Source: an uncultured Ignavibacteria bacterium (GTDB lineage: Bacteria > Bacteroidota > Ignavibacteria > Tepidaquicellales > Tepidaquicellaceae). Taken from it: 19,085 nucleotides of DNA. The stretch covers positions 1 to 19,085 of the forward strand of contig CALJIG010000133.1 in assembly GCA_937974175.1 (NCBI GenBank), written 5' to 3'. The position numbers and the translations under genes are program-made. Positions 1 to 8,606 of this stretch are shown in pieces (positions within the stretch are counted from its first letter, which is position 1; every line of letters begins with the position of its first letter). The notes beneath the pieces were generated by a model. It did no database searches and was not told where the DNA came from. It saw nothing but the letters and a program-made list of their open reading frames with translations.

Positions 1-10
1 AATTTTAGAA

Positions 11-3000
11 ATGAAAAATAAATTATTAATAATATTATTTTTTCTGGGTATATTAATCTCTGACGCAGGTGCAAGGCCTGACGTCAGGATTATTACCGGA
101 AATCCCTACGATTTCCGCCCTACGAATTTAGATGCAGTAATTAAAGCGCAGGTTCAAATAACCGCGAATAATATTGCAACCTGGGTTCAGAATACCGGAA
201 CATTTAATCAGGATATTCGGACAACAAATACTCCCGGATTTCAATGGCCTAAATCTGAGGCTAAATTTGCTATATTCACAACCGGTCTTTCTATTGGTAC
301 ATATATCAATGGAAATTTAAGGTTGGGAAATGCCTCATATAATGGTGAATATGCCCCGGGATATGTTGATCAGACAGTACCAACAGATCCAAAATTTAAA
401 ACAAATAGTTCTTTTAAATTGTATAAAATTGTCGCCGGCGATAACGCTCAGACAAATCCTGATTACGCCAACTGGGGATTAATGGTTCCTTACGGAGCTC
501 CTTATGTAGACGTTGACGGAAATCAGCAATTTAATCCGTTAATAGATAGACCCGGTATCAAAGATGCCTCACAGACAATCTTCGTTTGTTTAACAGATGC
601 AGATCCTTCAAATCATACTTCATCGGAAGGTTTTTCCGGTGGTACATTGCCTATCTTTGCTGAAACACATTTGACGCTATGGGCTTATACTTCACCGGGA
701 TTAGAAGATCTTCAGTTTGTTAACTGGGTTGTTATAAACAAATCAGGAAGAAACTGGGATTCAACACACTTTGGTGTAGTTGTTGACCCGGACTTAGGTT
801 TAGCAACAGATGATTATATTGGTCACGATAAGTCAAGAAATATGGCATTTTGCTACAATGCAACTAATCAGGATCAAACATATGGAACTGCACCTCCTGC
901 ATCAGGTATGGATTTCTTCCGCAGCCCTATTATTCCTGATCCGACCTCAAATGATACAAGTTATTTCCCTCCGGGTTCAGAAAATAAAGTTATTAAAAGA
1001 GGATACAGACAGCTTGGTTTAACTTCCTTTGTATATTTTACAAATACGGGAAGCGGCGGTATAGCTTGCGAACAAGATCCTCAATCTGTACCTTTAGGTG
1101 CATTTAATTATTTGACCGGTATAAAAAGAGATGGTACTCCATGGCTTGATCCTACACAAAATCCTCCGGTTACTACAAAATACTGTTATCCTGGTGATCC
1201 TGAAACAGGTAACGGCTGGTGGGAAGGTAGCCCGGGCGCAATTATTAAAAATTGCGGCGGTTTAACTTCAGGAACACCTGAAAATAGTCCTCCCGGAGAT
1301 AGAAGAATGATCTTCAACTCAGGTGCTAAGAACTTTACCGTAGCACCGGGAGACACACAAAATATAGTATTAGCTCAGTTTGTTGCAAAAGGTTCAAACA
1401 ATAAAAACTCTGTAACAAAATTAAAAGGAAATAGCGATATTGCTCAAAAAGTATTTGATTTGAACTTTAAAGTTATTCCTCCTCCTCCTCCTCCTGTAGT
1501 AAACGTCAGCTATAAGCCAAATAGTACTATTGGTACCGTTGATGTTACATTCTCATGGGGAGATGTTTCAGAGCAGTATAATTTCAAGGATCAATTATTT
1601 AATCAGGGAACATATAAATTCCAAGGTTATGAAATTTATGAAATTAAAAAATCAGCATCACAATTGCCTGATTTTACCAGACCTGAAACAATCAACAGCG
1701 ATGTAACTCTTATAGATGCTTTTGATCTGAGAGATACAATTGGAATAGTTGTTGATACTTTCAAAACAAACGTAGTAGTGAACGGTGTAGAACAAGTGGG
1801 TCCGTTCCCGATTATGCCTCCATATAAAATGAATGTTCCTGCAGGTTTTCCGAATAAAGGTCTTCAAAGAAGCATTACTTTAAACGGAACTCAATATTCT
1901 GCAGAATACGGTGGAAGAGATAAATTTATTGTCGGTAATGAATATAAATTTGCAATTGTAGCTTACGGAATTTGTGCACCTCTTTCTTATGATTCAGTAA
2001 CAAGAAAATCATCAGTATTGAGAGGCGGTAAGCTTATCAGAAATTCATTATCAACTCAATTAATAACAATCAGACCTGAAGCACCAACTGCCGGAACTGA
2101 TTACTTCTATGCAAACGGTGACACAATCACCACAAATAGAAAAGATTTAGGTGTAATGCCTAAGGTTGTTGACCAAACAAAACTTCTGAATGCTAAATAC
2201 AGAGTTTCTTTCAGAACAGGTGATACAACATATAATATCTTACGTTCATTGAACGGTGGTACCTCATTTGATACGCTGAAAAAAGTTAACGAAAAGGATA
2301 GTAAATTTGGTTCAGGCTTTGATTCAACTGCCAAAGTACTTAATTTGAAGTTCACCAGAAACAGAACAGGCGGAACAGATTCCGCACGTGTTGTTGACGG
2401 TTTATTAATAAACGTTGTAAGAATAAGAACCAAAGAGGGTACAAGTCCGAATAATGAAGGTGTTCTTAAGGATGTCTCAACAACAAGATCTCCTGATAGT
2501 ATTCAAACAAGACTACCCGGCTGGGAATATTCTCCGTCAAATAATAATTGGCTGACAGGTTCTAAATTTGTAATTTCTGATGATAAGAAATGGCAGTCAT
2601 TATCTATGTCATTAACTTATCCTACTGCATTAACTTACACAGGCTTAGGCTCAAGTTATAAGTCTGACTCCCTGAAAAAAGTTAAGATAGTATTCCAGGC
2701 AGATGAAAATTCAGGACAGTCAGCATATAGATTTGTTGCAACAGGCGGAACAGATCCGAATTATGTAGCTGATCCTTCATATGCTCCATATATCATCAAT
2801 AAACAAATTGGTTATATATATCAGGATAGAAAAAAAGTTCCTTTCAAGGTATTTGAAGTTGATCCTCTTACAAATGCCGAAGTAAGACAGTTAAACTGTG
2901 CATTTGTTGAAAACAACGATGTAAGACCTATAGGTCTTGTTGATGGAAAATGGATGCCTCAGTCTGATACATCTGGAAGCGGTGAAAGATTGTATATTTT

Positions 3001-3571
3001 CGGTTCAACTTATTCCGAATCAGATTTAACTCAATATACTTCATTGACTGCTTTCGCAAATAACCTTTACGTACGCCAGGGAACTACTGATGTAATGTAC
3101 GTCTGGGCTCCGCGTTCAATTAACGCCAGCTCAAAGTGGACAGCAGGTGATCAATTCACTATCTATCCTTATACAGTAACACGACCTGGAGTTGTGTATG
3201 AATTTGATTCAAGACAACCGTTAATTGGAAGTATTACAGTAGCTTCTGAAAAAGGTGCGTTAAATGATATCAGAGTTGTACCAAATCCATATTATGGTTA
3301 CAATGTTAATGAAAAATCTTCTACTCAAAGATTCGTAACGTTTAGAAAACTACCGATAAATGTGACAATCAGAATTTATACATTGAATGGTGATCTAGTA
3401 AAGAAACTTGTCAAGAACGATCAAAATTCAACTATGAACTGGGATCTGAAAAACTTAGATGATATACCGGTTGCTTCGGGATTGTATCTTGCATTAATAG
3501 ATGCTCCCGGCATTGGTCAGAAAACTATGAAACTGGCAATATTTACACCTGAAGAAAGAGTAGATTTCTAA
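11..3571 (+). CDS. Large exported protein with T9SS-like C-terminal domain
   Basis: Predicted secreted or cell-surface protein of 1186 residues; exact function not recognised. Residues 1-21 form a signal peptide: Lys-rich start, hydrophobic core, cleavage probably after the Ala-Gly-Ala stretch. A run of six prolines (residues 490-495) separates an N-terminal half rich in Gly, Asn and aromatic residues from a beta-rich half that begins like a fibronectin-type module. The last ~100 residues carry PNPYYG (1091-1096), an IRIYTLNGDLVKKL stretch (about 1120-1133) and SGLYLALID, the pattern of FlgD-like/T9SS type A sorting domains, but the protein then ends in a short charged tail (FTPEERVDF) not typical of that domain. 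The PorV/PorQ-type gene follows 71 nt downstream, which fits a type IX secretion cargo or surface partner. The ATG at 11 is chosen because it directly precedes the signal peptide; the upstream region lies outside the window. Function is inference; export is well supported. Confidence 0.8.
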   Translation: MKNKLLIILFFLGILISDAGARPDVRIITGNPYDFRPTNLDAVIKAQVQITANNIATWVQNTGTFNQDIRTTNTPGFQWPKSEAKFAIFTTGLSIGTYINGNLRLGNASYNGEYAPGYVDQTVPTDPKFKTNSSFKLYKIVAGDNAQTNPDYANWGLMVPYGAPYVDVDGNQQFNPLIDRPGIKDASQTIFVCLTDADPSNHTSSEGFSGGTLPIFAETHLTLWAYTSPGLEDLQFVNWVVINKSGRNWDSTHFGVVVDPDLGLATDDYIGHDKSRNMAFCYNATNQDQTYGTAPPASGMDFFRSPIIPDPTSNDTSYFPPGSENKVIKRGYRQLGLTSFVYFTNTGSGGIACEQDPQSVPLGAFNYLTGIKRDGTPWLDPTQNPPVTTKYCYPGDPETGNGWWEGSPGAIIKNCGGLTSGTPENSPPGDRRMIFNSGAKNFTVAPGDTQNIVLAQFVAKGSNNKNSVTKLKGNSDIAQKVFDLNFKVIPPPPPPVVNVSYKPNSTIGTVDVTFSWGDVSEQYNFKDQLFNQGTYKFQGYEIYEIKKSASQLPDFTRPETINSDVTLIDAFDLRDTIGIVVDTFKTNVVVNGVEQVGPFPIMPPYKMNVPAGFPNKGLQRSITLNGTQYSAEYGGRDKFIVGNEYKFAIVAYGICAPLSYDSVTRKSSVLRGGKLIRNSLSTQLITIRPEAPTAGTDYFYANGDTITTNRKDLGVMPKVVDQTKLLNAKYRVSFRTGDTTYNILRSLNGGTSFDTLKKVNEKDSKFGSGFDSTAKVLNLKFTRNRTGGTDSARVVDGLLINVVRIRTKEGTSPNNEGVLKDVSTTRSPDSIQTRLPGWEYSPSNNNWLTGSKFVISDDKKWQSLSMSLTYPTALTYTGLGSSYKSDSLKKVKIVFQADENSGQSAYRFVATGGTDPNYVADPSYAPYIINKQIGYIYQDRKKVPFKVFEVDPLTNAEVRQLNCAFVENNDVRPIGLVDGKWMPQSDTSGSGERLYIFGSTYSESDLTQYTSLTAFANNLYVRQGTTDVMYVWAPRSINASSKWTAGDQFTIYPYTVTRPGVVYEFDSRQPLIGSITVASEKGALNDIRVVPNPYYGYNVNEKSSTQRFVTFRKLPINVTIRIYTLNGDLVKKLVKNDQNSTMNWDLKNLDDIPVASGLYLALIDAPGIGQKTMKLAIFTPEERVDF
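1478..1495 (+). repeat. (CCT)6 trinucleotide tract encoding hexaproline
   Basis: Six consecutive CCT codons encode Pro490-Pro495 of the large exported protein. The tract lies at an apparent domain boundary and acts as a rigid linker. As a perfect trinucleotide repeat it could vary in length in frame, and as polyproline it is a predicted EF-P-dependent stall site. Confidence 0.9.
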
Positions 3572-3584
3572 GTTATATTAACTT

Positions 3585-3615
3585 CCTGCATCCTCTTCAA
3601 CTCAGGGGATGCAGG
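3585..3615 (+). other. Intercistronic hairpin before the PorV-type gene
   Basis: CCTGCATCCTC (3585-3595) pairs with GGGGATGCAGG (3605-3615): 11 pairs including one T-G, with a 9-nt loop. No T tract follows, so it is not a standard terminator. It lies in the 71-nt spacer between the large exported protein and the PorV-type gene. It could slow transcription partially or protect the ends of a processed mRNA; the role is inference. Confidence 0.5.
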
Positions 3616-3625
3616 TAAATCTTAA

Positions 3626-3631
3626 AAGGAG
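3626..3631 (+). promoter_or_regulatory. Strong Shine-Dalgarno site of the PorV-type gene
   Basis: AAGGAG lies 11 nt upstream of the ATG at 3643. It stands out because most genes in this window have only A/T-rich leaders without such a motif, and it supports that ATG as the start. Confidence 0.6.
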
Positions 3632-3642
3632 ATTAATTAAAA

Positions 3643-4686
3643 ATGAAATTTTATATAAAAATAATAATAATTCTAATAGCAGTCAGTTTAGCCTATCAAA
3701 ACGGCTACTCAGGCCCAAAGAAGAAATTCGGTACTTTGGCTGCTCCTGAATTGCTAATCCCTATCGGTTCTTCAGGTACCTCTCTTGGAGGATCCAATTT
3801 AGCAACAGTGAACGGCATTGATGCCATGTACTGGAATCCGGCAGGTCTTTCTGAAATTAATTCAAATAGCGGGGAAGTTATGTTCTCTTCTATGAATTAT
3901 CTTGCCGATATCAATATGAACTATTTCGCCGGTGCTGTAAAGCTTGGCGGTTTAGGAACCGTTGGCGGCTCTATAAGAGCTATGTCATTCGGTGAAGAAG
4001 AACTTGTAACAACTGAATATTCACCGGACGGTACAGGCGCAACTTTCGCTCCTACATATATAGTTGGTACACTTAGCTTTGCAAAAGCAATGACCGATAA
4101 AATTCGTTTCGGTACAACTTTCAAACTCATCAGTGAGCAAATTGCAGAAGTAAGTGCTACAGGTTTCGGATTCGATTTCGGTTTACAATATATTGCCGGT
4201 GCCAGCGGACTTAGATTTGGTATAGCTCTTAAGAATCTGGGAAGCTCAATGAAATTTAACGGCCCCGGTTTAGACAGAACCTTTATTGAAAACGGTGTTC
4301 AGGTTGTAAGAAGAGTTACATTACAGGAATCTGATCTACCGACTAATTTAGAAATAGGTCTTGGCTATTCTACAACATTTTCAAAAAACAATAATGTTAC
4401 TCTATCGTCTACTTTCCAAAATTCAAGCTTTTCTTCTGATGAATACAAATTTGGTTTAGAATATAACTATAACCAAATGGTATTTTTAAGAGGTGCATTT
4501 ACTGTTTATCCGGATCACTCCGAAATAGATGACGTAAATAAAAGCTTATTCGGACCTTCATTCGGTGCAGGTGTTAAATATCCTTTTGGAAGTTTGACTT
4601 TAGGATTTGATTATGCATACAGAGTCATTAATGAAACAGGATTCAATTCTACAAACCAGTACTTTACTCTGAATGTAGGATTCTAA
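3643..4686 (+). CDS. PorV/PorQ family outer-membrane beta-barrel protein
   Basis: Outer-membrane barrel of 347 residues. PorV of the type IX secretion system is a FadL-like barrel that carries or docks cargo at the cell surface; PorQ is a relative, and family members outside confirmed T9SS loci are common. Residues 1-23 form a signal peptide. The family hallmark follows: Gly/Ser-rich GSSGTSLGG (42-50), then NGIDAMYWNPAGLSE (57-71), the conserved N-terminal plug/strand region. The remainder alternates polar and hydrophobic residues as in transmembrane beta strands and ends in an aromatic, FTLNVGF, the usual outer-membrane barrel C-terminus. It follows the large exported protein and ends the transcription unit at a strong terminator. 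Whether it is PorV itself or a paralogue cannot be decided here. Confidence 0.88.
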   Translation: MKFYIKIIIILIAVSLAYQNGYSGPKKKFGTLAAPELLIPIGSSGTSLGGSNLATVNGIDAMYWNPAGLSEINSNSGEVMFSSMNYLADINMNYFAGAVKLGGLGTVGGSIRAMSFGEEELVTTEYSPDGTGATFAPTYIVGTLSFAKAMTDKIRFGTTFKLISEQIAEVSATGFGFDFGLQYIAGASGLRFGIALKNLGSSMKFNGPGLDRTFIENGVQVVRRVTLQESDLPTNLEIGLGYSTTFSKNNNVTLSSTFQNSSFSSDEYKFGLEYNYNQMVFLRGAFTVYPDHSEIDDVNKSLFGPSFGAGVKYPFGSLTLGFDYAYRVINETGFNSTNQYFTLNVGF

Positions 4687-4710
4687 ATATTTGTTTCTTT
4701 TATTTACGTT

Positions 4711-4749
4711 AAGGTAATCCTGCTGAAAAGCAGGGTTACCTTTTTTTTT
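4711..4749 (+). terminator. Strong intrinsic terminator after the PorV-type gene
   Basis: A 14-bp stem (4711-4724 with 4729-4742, one T-G pair) closed by a GAAA tetraloop is followed by an unbroken T run to 4749. It ends the exported-protein/PorV-type unit. The next gene begins only 14 nt later, leaving no room for a conventional promoter between them. Confidence 0.92.
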
Positions 4750-4762
4750 AAAATATTATATT

Positions 4763-6145
4763 ATGCGACATATATTAATTGTATTTCTTGCCCTCTTTTT
4801 TGTACAAAATTCTTATTCCGGCACTGGTGAAAAAATATATTTTTTCGATTGTTCTGCCTCAGTATTCAGAGGTTCAGAAGGGAAAGATATTGTTGAAGTG
4901 TATTACGCTGTTTCCCAAAAATTTTTAAAATATACCGGTACTGGCGGCGGTTATGCCGCAGATGCAAAGCTTGAAGTTACTATTTTTGCAAAAAACTCAT
5001 CGCAGCCTTTAGCCGTAAATACTTATAAAGTACCTTCTATTGTTTCAGATACTTCAGGAGATAATTTAAAAAGTAAAATAGTAGGTCAGATTAATTATGA
5101 AATGAAGTACGGTGAGTACAAAATGCTGGTCATCGCATCAGATTTCAACAATTCAGAAATGAGAGACAGTATCGAGTTTGATTTGCTTTTGGAAGATTTC
5201 AACGGTGCAGCTAAAATCAGCGATATTGAACTGGCAACTTCAATTGTAAAATCTTCAGACACAAAAAATATTTTTTATAAAAACACGCTGGAAGTTACAC
5301 CCAATCCGGGGAGCTTGTACGGGAAAAATTTTCCGGAGATGTATTACTATACAGAGCTGTACAATCTTTCCACGGCAAATGTATCTGATGAATACACTAT
5401 CAAAAGAAGGATATTGAATTCCAATAATGAAGAATTGATTTCTTCCGAAAAAAAAATAAAACGTAATGCTGAATCGCGAGTTGAGACAGGTATGTTTAAA
5501 ATTGATTCATTAAAAACCGGTATTTATATTTTTGAGCTAAGTCTTGTTGATGCTCAAAAAAATCTTAATGTAATTAAAACGAAAAAGTTTTTTCTTTATA
5601 CCTCAACGGATGAGAGACAAAGTTCCGATAAAGGACAGGATGATTATCTTAAATCTGAATATGTTATCTTAAATGAAAAAGATCTTGACGATCTATTTGA
5701 TAAAGCTATTTATACACGAACAGATGATGAGATAAAGAAGTATAGAAATCTAAGCACATTGGAAGAAAAACGGAAGTTCACGTATGCATTCTGGAAAGCT
5801 AGAGATAATATGCCTATGACACCACAGAATGAATTTAAAATTGCTTACTTCAAAAGAATGAATGAAGCAAATAACCTGTTTAAAGAAGATTATAACCCCG
5901 GCTGGAAAACCGACAGAGGCAGAATATATGTTATCTACGGACCGCCGAGCGATATACAGCTCAATCCTTTTGAAAGCGATAAAAAAAGTTATCAGGTGTG
6001 GAAGTATGATGTGTTGCAGGGTGGTACTGAGGCAGATTTTATAGAGAAAGAAACAGGCACCGGAGTATACAGACTTGTAAATGCAACTATGCGGGGCGAA
6101 TTTCGTGACGCAGATTGGCAATCCCAACTTAAACAGTTCAAATAA
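4763..6145 (+). CDS. GWxTD domain-containing protein
   Basis: Exported protein of 460 residues with the GWxTD domain found in Bacteroidota/Ignavibacteriota and relatives; its biochemical role is not established. Residues 1-19 are a signal peptide ending in SYSG. Residues ~20-290 are a beta-rich region resembling cell-surface sandwich domains. The C-terminal third holds the domain, with GWKTD at 380-384 followed by RGRIYVIYGPPSD, the conserved core of this family. The domain is usually C-terminal, as here. The start ATG at 4763 lies 14 nt after a terminator T run with no Shine-Dalgarno motif; it is chosen because the signal peptide begins there. The gene is 2 nt upstream of the YbbR-like gene and so probably cotranscribed with it. 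Confidence 0.9.
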   Translation: MRHILIVFLALFFVQNSYSGTGEKIYFFDCSASVFRGSEGKDIVEVYYAVSQKFLKYTGTGGGYAADAKLEVTIFAKNSSQPLAVNTYKVPSIVSDTSGDNLKSKIVGQINYEMKYGEYKMLVIASDFNNSEMRDSIEFDLLLEDFNGAAKISDIELATSIVKSSDTKNIFYKNTLEVTPNPGSLYGKNFPEMYYYTELYNLSTANVSDEYTIKRRILNSNNEELISSEKKIKRNAESRVETGMFKIDSLKTGIYIFELSLVDAQKNLNVIKTKKFFLYTSTDERQSSDKGQDDYLKSEYVILNEKDLDDLFDKAIYTRTDDEIKKYRNLSTLEEKRKFTYAFWKARDNMPMTPQNEFKIAYFKRMNEANNLFKEDYNPGWKTDRGRIYVIYGPPSDIQLNPFESDKKSYQVWKYDVLQGGTEADFIEKETGTGVYRLVNATMRGEFRDADWQSQLKQFK

Positions 6146-6147
6146 TT

Positions 6148-7062
6148 TTGTTCAAAAATCCTAAAATATTATTTCTTTCAATTTTCTTTGCTGTCATTCT
6201 TTGGATTTATCTGAATCTCAGCTATACTTACAGCATCGAAGTTGAAGTACCGCTTGAGTTAACTTATTCTAAATCGGAGGCAGTTTCAGACCAGCTGCCT
6301 TCTAATTTAGATGTCACTGTTAACGGCAAAGGCTGGGATCTTCTGAACATACTTATGTTCAAAAAGCTGCATTACAAACTCGACTTATCAAAGTATAAAG
6401 CTGAATCTAAAATTATTACTAATCAATCCATTCAGGATAGATTAAATCTTCCGTCAAACATAACACTTACTAAAATTGAACCGGAAGAAATTAATATCAA
6501 TCTGGATAAATATTCAGAAAAGTATGTACGCCTCAGAAGTAATTTAATTATAAAGACTAAAGATAATTATAAATTAGTGGGCACGGTAAAACTAAGCCCC
6601 GACTCAGTTAAAATCATAGGAGCTAATTCTGTCATCAACAGGATAAAGTTTGTGCCGACTGAAGTGAAAGTTATCGAAGACATTAATTCAAATATGTCTG
6701 GTCTTATAAATATAAAAGACACTCTCGGAAATCTTATCAGGATAGAGCCGAAATCAGTGCGGTATAGTTTTAATGTAGAGCTTGCAGCCGATAAAAATTT
6801 TGAGGGGATAGATATCGCAATTAATAATGTTCCTGATAATAAAGAGGTTTTATTAATTCCGCCAAAAGCAGAAGTTTCTTTAAAAGGCGGAGTAGAGCAG
6901 CTTTCAAAAATAAATCCATCGGAAATAAAACTCTTTATAGATTTTAAGAAGCTTGAAGATGATACGCTCGGATATTTTGTACCCGAAATTCAGCTTCCTG
7001 TTGAAGCGAACGTGGTAAATATTAACCCGCCGAAGTTCCAGTATATAATCAAAATGAAATAG
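6148..7062 (+). CDS. YbbR-like domain protein (CdaR family)
   Basis: Membrane-anchored extracytoplasmic protein of 304 residues. Residues 7-26 form one transmembrane helix ending in the typical LWIYLNLSY stretch, followed by beta-rich YbbR-type repeats (VEVPLELTYS, then repeated segments around SPDSVKIIGANSVI and PPKAEVSLKGG). In Firmicutes the family member CdaR regulates the diadenylate cyclase CdaA; in Bacteroidota-type genomes its partner is less clear, and no cyclase gene is in this window. The start is TTG at 6148, two bases after the GWxTD stop; no ATG exists nearby in frame, and this start gives the expected short cytoplasmic lead before the helix. The stop at 7060-7062 directly abuts the next gene's ATG, suggesting translational coupling. 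Confidence 0.82.
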   Translation: MFKNPKILFLSIFFAVILWIYLNLSYTYSIEVEVPLELTYSKSEAVSDQLPSNLDVTVNGKGWDLLNILMFKKLHYKLDLSKYKAESKIITNQSIQDRLNLPSNITLTKIEPEEININLDKYSEKYVRLRSNLIIKTKDNYKLVGTVKLSPDSVKIIGANSVINRIKFVPTEVKVIEDINSNMSGLINIKDTLGNLIRIEPKSVRYSFNVELAADKNFEGIDIAINNVPDNKEVLLIPPKAEVSLKGGVEQLSKINPSEIKLFIDFKKLEDDTLGYFVPEIQLPVEANVVNINPPKFQYIIKMK

Positions 7063-7833
7063 ATGTCTATTATAGGTAAAGAGTTCAAAGATATAAAAGA
7101 TAACTTCAAACAACTGGACTTCAAAGTCTCCTATATATTTCTCTCCATCGCTGTTATTACTTTCATTTCAATTGCATTCGCATCTACTACTTTTTATTAC
7201 AATAATATAGGGGGCGATAGATTCGATTCACGTGTGTATTGGTTCTGCATGGATGGCGCATTGATGTTCATTCTTCCTATACTTTCCATTAAGCTCGTAT
7301 TCAGGCAAAAATTATCTGATTATGGATTACAGTTGGGCGATTGGAAATACGGCTTAACAACAACTGCAATATTTTTCGTATTCATGATTGCTGCTGTTTG
7401 GATTGTCTCCGGCTCTGAATCTTTTGCGAACACTTATCCGCAGGGCGGCTCTAAAGTAAAAGATAATTTAGGTATATTTCTTTTTTATGAATTGTGCGTG
7501 GCGTTTTATATGCTTGGCTGGGAATTTTTCTGGCGCGGCTATATGCTTTTCGGCTTATTTCCTAAGTTCGGCTGGTATTCAATTTTTATCCAGATGATTC
7601 CGTTCTTCATTCTGCACAAAGGGAAACCTGAACTGGAATTATTCGGTTCTATATTAGCGGGACTAATACTCGGAGTTCAGGCAATACGCGCTCGCTCGTT
7701 CATCTATGCGTGGATAATTCATGCTCTCGTGATGGTTTGCGTCGATGGAATATCAGTGCTGAGAGCTAAGTCCGGAATTTACGGAATAAACATTACAGAT
7801 TTTTTCAAAGTAATTTCATCTATCTTTAGATAG
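7063..7833 (+). CDS. CPBP/CAAX-protease-like integral membrane protein
   Basis: Polytopic membrane protein of 256 residues from the CPBP (Rce1-like, ABI) intramembrane protease family, with about seven hydrophobic segments (roughly 22-44, 60-80, 97-117, 136-152, 170-184, 193-210, 213-232). The family has EExxxR, FxxxH and HxxxN/B motifs. Here they read WEFFWR (153-158), FFILH (181-185) and HALVM (220-224). The Arg and both His are present, but the first Glu is Trp and the last Asn is Met. Glu154 could serve, or the protein may be a divergent or non-proteolytic member. The ATG directly follows the YbbR stop with no gap, and lptB starts 11 nt downstream, so an envelope role is likely. Substrate unknown. 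Confidence 0.8.
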   Translation: MSIIGKEFKDIKDNFKQLDFKVSYIFLSIAVITFISIAFASTTFYYNNIGGDRFDSRVYWFCMDGALMFILPILSIKLVFRQKLSDYGLQLGDWKYGLTTTAIFFVFMIAAVWIVSGSESFANTYPQGGSKVKDNLGIFLFYELCVAFYMLGWEFFWRGYMLFGLFPKFGWYSIFIQMIPFFILHKGKPELELFGSILAGLILGVQAIRARSFIYAWIIHALVMVCVDGISVLRAKSGIYGINITDFFKVISSIFR

Positions 7834-7844
7834 TAAAATATAAA

Positions 7845-8606
7845 ATGGCAGTAATAGAATTAGCTGGAAAAAATTTAACGAAGGAATATAAAAAGAGAGT
7901 TGTTGTTAACAACGTATCTTTGAATTTAAAACAGGGGGAAATTGTCGGGCTGCTCGGTCCTAACGGAGCAGGGAAGACAACTTCATTCTATATGATTTGC
8001 GGAATGGTAAAACCCGATGCAGGTGAAATTGAGCTTGAAAAAGAAACGATTACAAAATTCCCTATGTATAAACGCGCAAGATTGGGAATCGGATATCTTC
8101 CGCAAGAGCCGTCTATTTTTCGAAAACTTTCTGTCAGAAATAATATTATGGCTGTACTGGAATTTATGAAAATGGATAAGTTTGACCGGGAAGCAAAATG
8201 TGATCAGCTATTAAAGGACTTTAATATTACTCATATTGAAAACTCGTACGGATACCAGTTATCCGGAGGTGAGAGGCGCAGAACTGAAATTGCCCGCGCG
8301 CTGGCAACTGACCCGAAATTTATTCTCCTTGATGAACCGTTCGCAGGGATTGATCCGATTGCATCAGAAGAAATTATGAAAATAATTTCAAAGCTGAAAG
8401 CTAAAGGAATCGGAGTTTTAATAACTGATCACAATGTTCACGAGACACTTTCTATAGTTGATAGAGCTTATATACTGATTGAAGGAAAAATATTCAGGCA
8501 GGGAACTGCAAACGAGCTCGCCAATGACGAACTCGTTAGAAAATTATACTTGGGTGAAAGTTTTGATGTAAGCAGATATGCAGCTACTGCAGCTGCATTA
8601 AAATAA
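7845..8606 (+). CDS. lptB: LPS export ABC transporter ATP-binding protein LptB
   Basis: Cytoplasmic ATPase of the LptB2FGC complex, which extracts LPS from the inner membrane and drives it across the periplasmic bridge. Length (253 residues) and motifs fit: Walker A GPNGAGKTT (38-46), Q-loop Gln87 within GYLPQEPSIF, signature LSGGERRR (139-146), Walker B FILLDE (159-164) and switch His196 in TDHNVHET. The segments PMYKRARLGIGYLPQE and SIFRKLSVRNNI are diagnostic of LptB over other ABC ATPases. It is the last gene of the GWxTD-YbbR-CPBP-lptB set; lptF, lptG and lptC are not in the window. Its stop codon abuts the stop codon of the convergent fmdB-type gene with no base between, and no terminator is visible there. 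Confidence 0.93.
   Translation: MAVIELAGKNLTKEYKKRVVVNNVSLNLKQGEIVGLLGPNGAGKTTSFYMICGMVKPDAGEIELEKETITKFPMYKRARLGIGYLPQEPSIFRKLSVRNNIMAVLEFMKMDKFDREAKCDQLLKDFNITHIENSYGYQLSGGERRRTEIARALATDPKFILLDEPFAGIDPIASEEIMKIISKLKAKGIGVLITDHNVHETLSIVDRAYILIEGKIFRQGTANELANDELVRKLYLGESFDVSRYAATAAALK

Noticed and set aside
2107..2433. 108-codon minus-strand frame inside the large exported protein
   Set aside because: It is a shadow of an intact coding frame with signal peptide and conserved C-terminal domain, and has no recognisable domain of its own.
5750..6127. 125-codon minus-strand frame inside the GWxTD gene
   Set aside because: It covers exactly the conserved GWxTD domain on the opposite strand, and has no start context or neighbour.
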